The notes under the pieces: model-generated
Databases searched by the model: none
The model's input: only the letters and a program-made list of their open reading frames with translations
Told to the model about the DNA's origin: nothing
Shown here: positions 56,701 through 63,126 of the stretch, in pieces
How positions within the stretch are numbered: the stretch's first letter is position 1
Layout: each line of letters begins with the position of its first letter
Program-made: the position numbers and the translations under genes
NCBI GenBank assembly: GCA_018398765.1
Contig: JAHBMJ010003984.1
Location: 1-63,126 of the forward strand
Source: Chromera velia
Lineage: Eukaryota > Sar > Chromeraceae
Length of the DNA stretch: 63,126 bases
Direction of reading: 5' to 3'

Positions 56701-58846
56701 CGCTTGAGGAGTCTGTCGAAGGCAGTGAAGAGGGTTTCAAAGCCGTTTTGTATGCCACAGCGCCTGGTGTCGAAATGGAGAGAATGGGGAAAGAGATCTG
56801 TTCCAAAATCTGGCAACAGCTTTCAAAGCTGCTTGTGGCCTTTGTCCTATATATATAGCTCTTGGTGACCATATGAAATTCGAACGCTTGACTGCAACAC
56901 CCGAGAGTATTGATTGACTGGCCCGTCTGCACATCATCGATGGATGGCTGCGACGATGGGACGAAGCTGAAAGTGCATGAGTATGGGTCGCTTTGTGCAA
57001 CACTATATCGATATATTCATATACATGTGCAACACTGCATGCAGCATTAATTGAACGATATCGAAACCGTTTTTTTGGTTTAAATGTGAGAACTACGCGC
57101 GAAATGCGCCGAGAGCTTTTTTTTTTTTTTGACACTTTTTATTAATTTTATGGTCGTTTTTGAACAAGATGCAAATGCTAGGCCTGCCTAGAGGCCTAAG
57201 CCCAGTCACCATCTTCTTTAGGGGCCTGCATTGCTGCAATCGATCCTGTTGATTTTTAATTGCATATGCAAGCGACATGTGCATATGCAAGCGACGGTGA
57301 ACGGCGTTGCGCACTTACAGTTAGCGTTGCGAATTCCACGCAATCATTGATGTCATCTTACGAGGTGTACCCTACACACATACCCCAACCTATAGAGTCT
57401 GTCACTAGCTTATTTTACTGTGTATGCAGGAGTTTTTTTCATCAATATTTTGCTTAATATAGCTCGTAGGAGATTAAAAAGTGAACCAAATGAAAGTTAG
57501 TAGCGAGTAGAAACATTTTATTTTTTTTTTCAGTTACATGACGCACAACGCGCGGTAACAGCACTAAGCGGCACCTATAGGTGAGTAAAGGAAGGAACAT
57601 GAGGGAAGAGGAGGTAAGATGATAAAAAAATTTATGGAAATGATTGTAAAGATTTCCACAAGATTTTTATAAATTATGCATAAGATTTTTTTAATTATGG
57701 GAAATTTATGGAAATCTGGTTGATTTCTTATAAATAGCCATAAAAGTAAAAATCTAAGTAAACGTCCCACGTAAGATTTTTTCCATGGATTTCCCTAAAA
57801 TTTGCCTTAGATTTCACTATCATTTTCTGAGAATAATTTTTTGTAAAGTAGATTAAAATTAATAAAAACAAAAAACTAACTGCAGAATTAAACATGTTCA
57901 AGTTTTTCAAAAATCTATGAAACCAACTTCAATATAAATCAAATGAATCACTAGATGAATTAGTAATAGAACACACTTCAAAAACGATTTGAATTAATGT
58001 AGAGAGAATGATTAGCAAATGGCTTCACTGAGTGAGCTCTAAAGCTTCTACGCTAGAATGCCCATCGCATGTTCTGACTGCCATTTAGACTGCCATTCCC
58101 CATTGGTGTACAATGCCAGTGGCGGCCGCTTCTAGGGCCGCTTAAGTCGCCTCAGACTCGCCTAACGATGATGAGTTGTTTTCAAATGTATAATAACCAC
58201 TGGCCTGTACTAGACCAGCAACAAAAAGGATGGAAAAGCAGCACAAAAAGAGCCCCGACAGCTCTCCTCGTCTGGCCCCACTGCCGCTTTCCCTCTTCCA
58301 ACAAATAAAAGCCAGAGGTGAGTCCATCACGTTCATACGCTGCGCTGACTCCTCACCAGTTTACACTTCTGTTGTCCCTTTTCCACTCCAACAGCGACTT
58401 CCGCCGACCACAGTGTACACACGCACGACACACACACAGAACAGGGTGGGTAGCACTCTCCCACGTTTTCACAACGCAGTCTTGTGCCCCCACAAAAGTG
58501 CATGCACAACAATCTAACCAAACGAATTACAAATCCCCGCCCTCCCCAAATCTTGATGTAAGAAATAGGCAAGCGAATCGTATCGCAAGCTGCACCTGAA
58601 GGCCGACACCGCTCCTTTCCCTTCTCCCCCTGCTGTCTGCTTGACGCAGTATATAACTAACAAATCATCTACCGGTAACGGAAAGCCAAAGAATGAAGCC
58701 CACCTCATCCTTCGACTTTCCCACCTCCCCCAAGAGATTCGATTACCAATTTACCCATCTGATTCATCAACTTACTCTAAATGTGGCCCATGGGCAGTCA
58801 AGGACATTTTTAAGCAGCTGCTACCAATAAAACTGAATGTATGAAA
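56701..58846. other. Intergenic between MSH5 and the desulfurase gene
   Basis: A GCATGC palindrome lies about 330 bases upstream of the MSH5 start (57028-57036). From about 57460 to 58010 the DNA is AT-rich with recurring AAGATTTTT and ATGGAAAT words. Short frames at 58142-58700 are unsupported. Confidence 0.5.
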
Positions 58847-61670
58847 TCACCGCGCGTACTCCTCCTCGATGAACCGCGCAAAGGCAGCGGCGTCCTCGAA
58901 CGTCGAAAGGTAACCGAACGACGCCCGGACTGCCCCATACCGCTTCGGCCCGGTTCGGCCCTCACCAGCCCCCCCCGAACCCCCAAACTTGCTGGCCCAC
59001 TGCGCCTCTAGAGAGCTCTTTGCTTTCACGGCCCCCCCACAAGACGTCCGACCCTCAGCTGCACGCTGGATATCCTCTGAAGTCAGATCCAGCGCATCCT
59101 GACACCCACCGGGGTTACAGAAGCAGCCCCCCCTTATGTGAAACCCCCGGCTGCCCGCAAGATCTGCAACCTCATCAAAGGGCACTGGGTGGCTGTCGGG
59201 CGTGAGGACGTTGAAGGTCACCACCCCCCCTTCTGGAAGGCCGTCGGGGAGGCCTTCTCCGCCGTACACTTCCACGACGGGGGAGTTGGTGTTCTTGTGG
59301 GTGAGGGACTGAAGTCGTGACGCAAGACATCTGCAGTGATACAAAAGACTTACGATGAAGCATTGGAAAGGCTACTTTTTGTCTTCAACATGCAGTTGTG
59401 ATAGTTTTTCGGACGGACAAAAAATTGGAGTCTCTAAGTTCACCTTCCTGATTTCTTGCAGACAAAAGCAGAACTCGAATTGCCGCCGCTGTCTGACTCC
59501 ACGAGGGCGGCACAAGGAAAACAGCTGAGAGGAAGAGCGAGAGAAAAGGAAGAGGAATGTCCAGGCTGACTGACCTTGACAGACTGGCAATGTGCGCCTC
59601 GATGTTGTCCATCCCAACCTCTTCCAGTTTCGAGAGTCCTGCCCTCAGGGCTGATATGGACAGAAAATTCACCGTCCCGTCCTCGAGTCGATGTGGGTCG
59701 CCCACTTCCTTTGGCTTGCACCATCTGCATGTACCATCGACGGGAAGCGTATCAGCATGCAGAGTTTCATTCTCGGCCCAGGCATTCTCCTTTCTTACCA
59801 GAAGCTCGGAAGTCAACATCACAGCATGCAAACCAAAATCAGACGAGCGGGACCCTAAATCCCAATTCGATGCAAATCCATGTAGAACAAGGATTTCACT
59901 GTAAACCAAAAAGGTACATGAGATGCTCTGAGTCTATCTCCTTCATAAGGCCGACCTGACGTCGCAGCAGGCCGAGACCACAGCCCCTCCCCCCCAGTAT
60001 GTCTTTCTCAACAGAGCGTCTGTGTCTCTCCGAAGAATCAGAGCCCCGAGTCCGGTCGGGTATCCGAACATTTTGTAGAAGGAGATGGCAACAAAGTCGG
60101 CAGGGTAGCTGCAATAGAGGAAGAGGATACAGGAGAGGATGCGAATGTATCAAAACGAAAAGAGGCAAGCGGACCCTTTCTGACGTCAACAAAATTCACT
60201 CCTGCAGAAGTCTGAACTTGAGACCTAGGGAGGGCGGCACACGCGCAGGCGACGTCGCGGGGAAGAGTGAAGTGAGCATGAGTACATTCGACCACACGGA
60301 TAATAATTTACACAATCATGTTTCATACCGACCGCGAGAGATCCAGGCGCTTTGAGGGAGCGAATGCCGCAGCGTCCACCAAAGTCCAAATGCGGCGACA
60401 AGCAGGGGCCGCCCCATCGTGAAGTGTCCCCCCAAACCCGCCTGTCTCTCGCAGGCGCCGCAACCAATCCAGATTGTAATACCGGCCCGAGAAGTTGTCT
60501 TTGGCCGGGAAAGCAAAAAGGCAGGGAATGGGAGCAAAGCCATCATCAGACCCCGGCATCTTCTTCTCTTTCAACTCTCTCTTGGGGGTCTGATCGACTG
60601 GCATCTGTTGCCCATCCCCTCCACCCCTTTCCGTTGACGCCTCCATCTCGGCTTCTTTGATCGACGCCTCCACTTCCTCTTCCGTCACTGCGTGGAAGCT
60701 TGCCCCCTTTTCTGCTGCGTACTCACGGATCCCCAGGACGGAGTTGTGGTTCGAACGCAAGTAGAGAAACGAACTGTCAGCCTGCCAGGGGAAATACTCG
60801 CCCACCTGCAGAGAGCAAGGAAAGCACAAAAATAAATACCGAGGTCTGACTCATCCCGACGAGAGAGAAAAACGGATGGGGAAGGATCTTGACGTCCATT
60901 CCCCACGCAGCAACCCCGCCGACCATTTTGAGTGCCTGTGTCGCCCCACTTGTGAAGACAACTTCGTATTCCTCCTCTGGAGCGCTGAAGAACTCCAGCA
61001 CGAGCCGACGGGCCTCCTCGGTCCTCTCATCCGTCCGGGAAGCGGAGGGATTCTTGGAGTGCGCATTGCCGAATGCGTTTTGAGAGAGATCGGAGTACAC
61101 TTCCATCAGCTGGGAGGTCTGGTAGACCCCCGATCTGCACTCCCAAACAGAGAAAGGAAAGGAAAGCGAAGGAATCAGGGCAGGAAATGAAAAATTCAGA
61201 AGGGAATAAAGAGCAAGCCGGAACGTTCACCCGACAATACTGGTACACTCTCCCCCGATATTCGAGAACAAGCATTTCTCTGCACGAAACTACACTTTTC
61301 CACAGGCAGAAGTGAAGAATCTTCAGTCATGAACGCCGGCTCACCCTGTGTAGTCGAGATAGTGTTCTCCTCCCAGTCTTGACAGCTCTCTTGCAGCCAG
61401 AGGCTCTATGGCGGCATTGTACCCAGGGAACTCTGCAAGAAACCTGGCCTTCTCCGGATCAGCAGGTGCCAAGGGGTCTTCAGCAGAGGCAGGCACCCGC
61501 TCCATCACCCCCCCAACCGGTATAGGTGAGGGGAAGTGAGTGCAGGATCTGTTGCCTGAAACACCGCCCTCTACGGTGACAGGGACCACAGAGCAGGAGG
61601 GGTCATCTAAGAGCTGGTTTGTCAGGGCGGGAATTATCGCGATGAGAAAGACAGATAACGAGTATCTCAT
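58847..61670 (-). CDS. MOCOS-type cysteine desulfurase (class V aminotransferase), signal peptide, no MOSC domain
   Basis: Exons on the minus strand: 61670-61345, 61134-60924, 60805-60333, 60108-59956, about 59890-59570 and 59330-58847; phases agree at the joints. The N-terminus ([20 protein letters not shown]) is a hydrophobic signal. Family blocks follow: EHYLDYTG then [88 protein letters not shown], the PLP lysine in [30 protein letters not shown], and the cysteine loop [12 protein letters not shown]. Such enzymes move sulfur from cysteine; MOCOS uses it to sulfurate molybdenum cofactor. Here the protein stops after the desulfurase domain, so the MOSC half is absent and the acceptor is unknown. 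The fifth exon start is least sure. Confidence 0.82.
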
Positions 61671-62298
61671 TGTCCTTGGCCTGATACTGCTGAACCTCTT
61701 TATATGCGTAGGAGCGTTGCGTACTCAGAGTGTTTGAGTGAAGATTTGTGTTCTGTTGTTTGGTTCAAAGCGTGCAACTCTTCTGTCGACGTAGGGGACA
61801 GAGAGGCATTTCAGCCACAAAACGACGTGCGAACTGCAGGGATAGAGCAAATGGAAGTGTTTCCGAGGTGACACACAAACCCTCCGCATGTGTAGACGGT
61901 CCGGAACATCTCTCAATTTCAGATGCCCTTCCTGTCAGTCTGGTCAAGTGGACGCCATGCGTCGGATGCGTATATCTTCCACAAGATTCCACAAGTTCCC
62001 TTCCGTTCTTGCTCGCGCACGCGCGCGCGCAAAACTTTTGCATGGCGGGCGCGCGCGCGATGTGAGCGCAGGTCGCTGCATGCAGGACCATGCATGCAGG
62101 ACCATTCAGCTAGCTATAGGAGATTTCAGGAGACCGACAGAATCCGACAGAGACCGACGTCGCTTTCGTCAGGTCAACTACTACCCTTGCATGCCGAAGA
62201 GGTGCCGAAGAGACATATTTTTTGACTCGGACCGCATGCCCGCCGTGTTTGTACGACAGAAACCACCGAGAGCTTGAAGAACGGTGCTCGAAGTAAAG
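61671..62298. promoter_or_regulatory. Divergent intergenic region between desulfurase and alpha-galactosidase genes
   Basis: 628 bases separate two start codons that point away from each other, so both promoters should lie here. It holds an alternating purine-pyrimidine (GC)n zone at about 62013-62060, paired TGCATGCAGGACCA units at 62078-62104, and a short GACCGACAGA-type repeat near 62133-62158. Confidence 0.45.
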
Positions 62299-63126
62299 AT
62301 GAGCGAGCATATCACGTTTGACCCGGAGACGCGTCTCTTCCATCTCTATGCGGGGCGTAGCCTGTACGCTTTCAAGATCAGCTCTGAGGGGCTCCTGGAG
62401 AATTTGTATTTCGGAGAAACGATCCCCCCTAATGCGGACATCCTCTATCTTGAAAAGCGGGGGTCATCTCTGCGCCCTCAGATTTTTGAACCCAGACCCG
62501 AATATTGTAACGAGACGGGAAAGTCCACTACTGCATTAGTATTCGACGATGACCAGCTGGTGGTGGGGAAGAACGCTTCTCTTCTCGAGTACAGTGATTT
62601 TGGAACCGGCGATTTCCGCCGTCCAGCTCTCCAACTTCAAGACCGCTCTGGGTCAAGATTGTCCCCACTGATGTACAAGTCCCATAAAATTCAACTCAAC
62701 CGAAAGGAACGCCTGGAAGAGCCATGGCCGAGCGTCAGACGGGAGGAGGACGGTGGCCTTCCTGCAAGCTCCTTGATCGTCACCCTCGAAGACACACACA
62801 CTGGTACGCACTCTCCTGCCCTGCTCTGGATCCCATTCCCGTCTCCATGTGCATGCTGTCGCTCCTGCCCGGAGTTCATTTCTCCTCCTCGCGAATTTAA
62901 ATTACAAGGCCGCAATCTTCATCTGCACGGAGCAGCTGAAAGAAACATATGCGGTGCACTTCCACAATATCATGTATGCACTTCCTCTGCAGGTTTGGAG
63001 GTCGACCTTGTGTACAACGTCATTCACGACCTAGATGTTCTCACACGTTTCACGGTCCTGCGCAACGTCAACGAGGTCGGTGGGGGTCCGCAGATTTGGC
63101 AGCAGTGTGTGTGGGGGGGGGGGGGG
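62299..63126 (+). CDS. GH36 alpha-galactosidase, N-terminal part (3' end outside window)
   Basis: Exon 1 is 62299-62803 and exon 2 starts at 62993, joined in phase 1 across a 189-base GT-AG intron; the gene leaves the window at the right edge. The protein starts MSEHITFDPETRLFHLYAG and carries the N-terminal beta-sandwich signatures of GH36: SLYAFKISSEGLLENLYFGE, LLEYSDFGTGDFRRPALQLQ, SPLMYKSHKIQLNRK, SLIVTLEDTHT then GLEVDLVYNVIHDLDVLTRF. These resemble bacterial/fungal-type alpha-galactosidases that release terminal alpha-galactose. No signal peptide is present at this start. The catalytic barrel lies beyond the window, so activity cannot be judged. The last bases are a G run and may be artefactual. 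Confidence 0.8.
   Translation, partial: MSEHITFDPETRLFHLYAGRSLYAFKISSEGLLENLYFGETIPPNADILYLEKRGSSLRPQIFEPRPEYCNETGKSTTALVFDDDQLVVGKNASLLEYSDFGTGDFRRPALQLQDRSGSRLSPLMYKSHKIQLNRKERLEEPWPSVRREEDGGLPASSLIVTLEDTHTGTHSPALLWIPFPSPCACCRSCPEFISPPREFKLQGRNLHLHGAAERNICGALPQYHVCTSSAGLEVDLVYNVIHDLDVLTRFTVLRNVNEVGGGPQIWQQCVWGGGG

Noticed and set aside
61200-61300. Candidate extra exon in the desulfurase gene ([16 protein letters not shown])
   Set aside because: It has plausible splice sites, but joining 61345 directly to 61134 restores the family block [15 protein letters not shown] in phase without it.

Overview
This window is nuclear DNA of a eukaryote. The genes carry GT-AG spliceosomal introns, N-terminal signal peptides and eukaryotic families (MSH5, a MOCOS-type desulfurase, a plant-type formiminotransferase-like protein, a GH36 alpha-galactosidase). 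Eukaryotic retroelements and long microsatellites fill much of the rest. The mix suggests a unicellular alga; a chromerid alveolate such as Chromera velia fits best, but that is inference. The window begins and ends in G homopolymers and has a 19-base N gap after a poly-C run, so it may be a whole draft contig.

Layout. 1-8000: the 5' part of a formiminotransferase-like gene (minus strand, running off the left edge), a microsatellite-rich intergenic stretch, a 1.8-kb non-autonomous LTR element with matching 4-bp target duplications, and a three-exon secreted HAD-like phosphatase gene (6009-7557). 8009-41708: one composite minus-strand LTR retroelement of about 33.7 kb. It is defined by 0.7-kb direct terminal repeats, a 5-bp target duplication (ACGTT), a tRNA-type primer binding site and a polypurine tract. 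42267-51111: a small ORF remnant, a seven-exon gene for a very long low-complexity protein with a CCCC cluster, and a three-exon gene for a small cysteine-rich secreted protein. 52880-63126: MSH5 (minus), a MOCOS-type cysteine desulfurase without MOSC domain (minus), and the divergent first exons of a GH36 alpha-galactosidase that runs off the right edge.

Inside the composite retroelement is a decayed Ty1/copia-order gag-pol (gag, NC, protease region, integrase, RT, RNase H) from 26083 down to about 12010. Its gag is split by a 3.5-kb TIR transposon. The 14.7-kb stretch between primer binding site and gag holds two decayed copies of a DNA-virus-type primase-helicase in antisense orientation, a 4.2-kb unit bounded by inverted repeats with two convergent spliced ORFs, a chromodomain gene remnant, two LINE remnants in opposite orientation and a hAT transposase tail.

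Most inactivating changes that can be compared between copies are C-to-T or G-to-A, which suggests methylation-driven decay. The host genes outside the element look intact. The most novel material is the virus-like primase-helicase inside an LTR retroelement and the unrecognised two-gene inverted-repeat unit.
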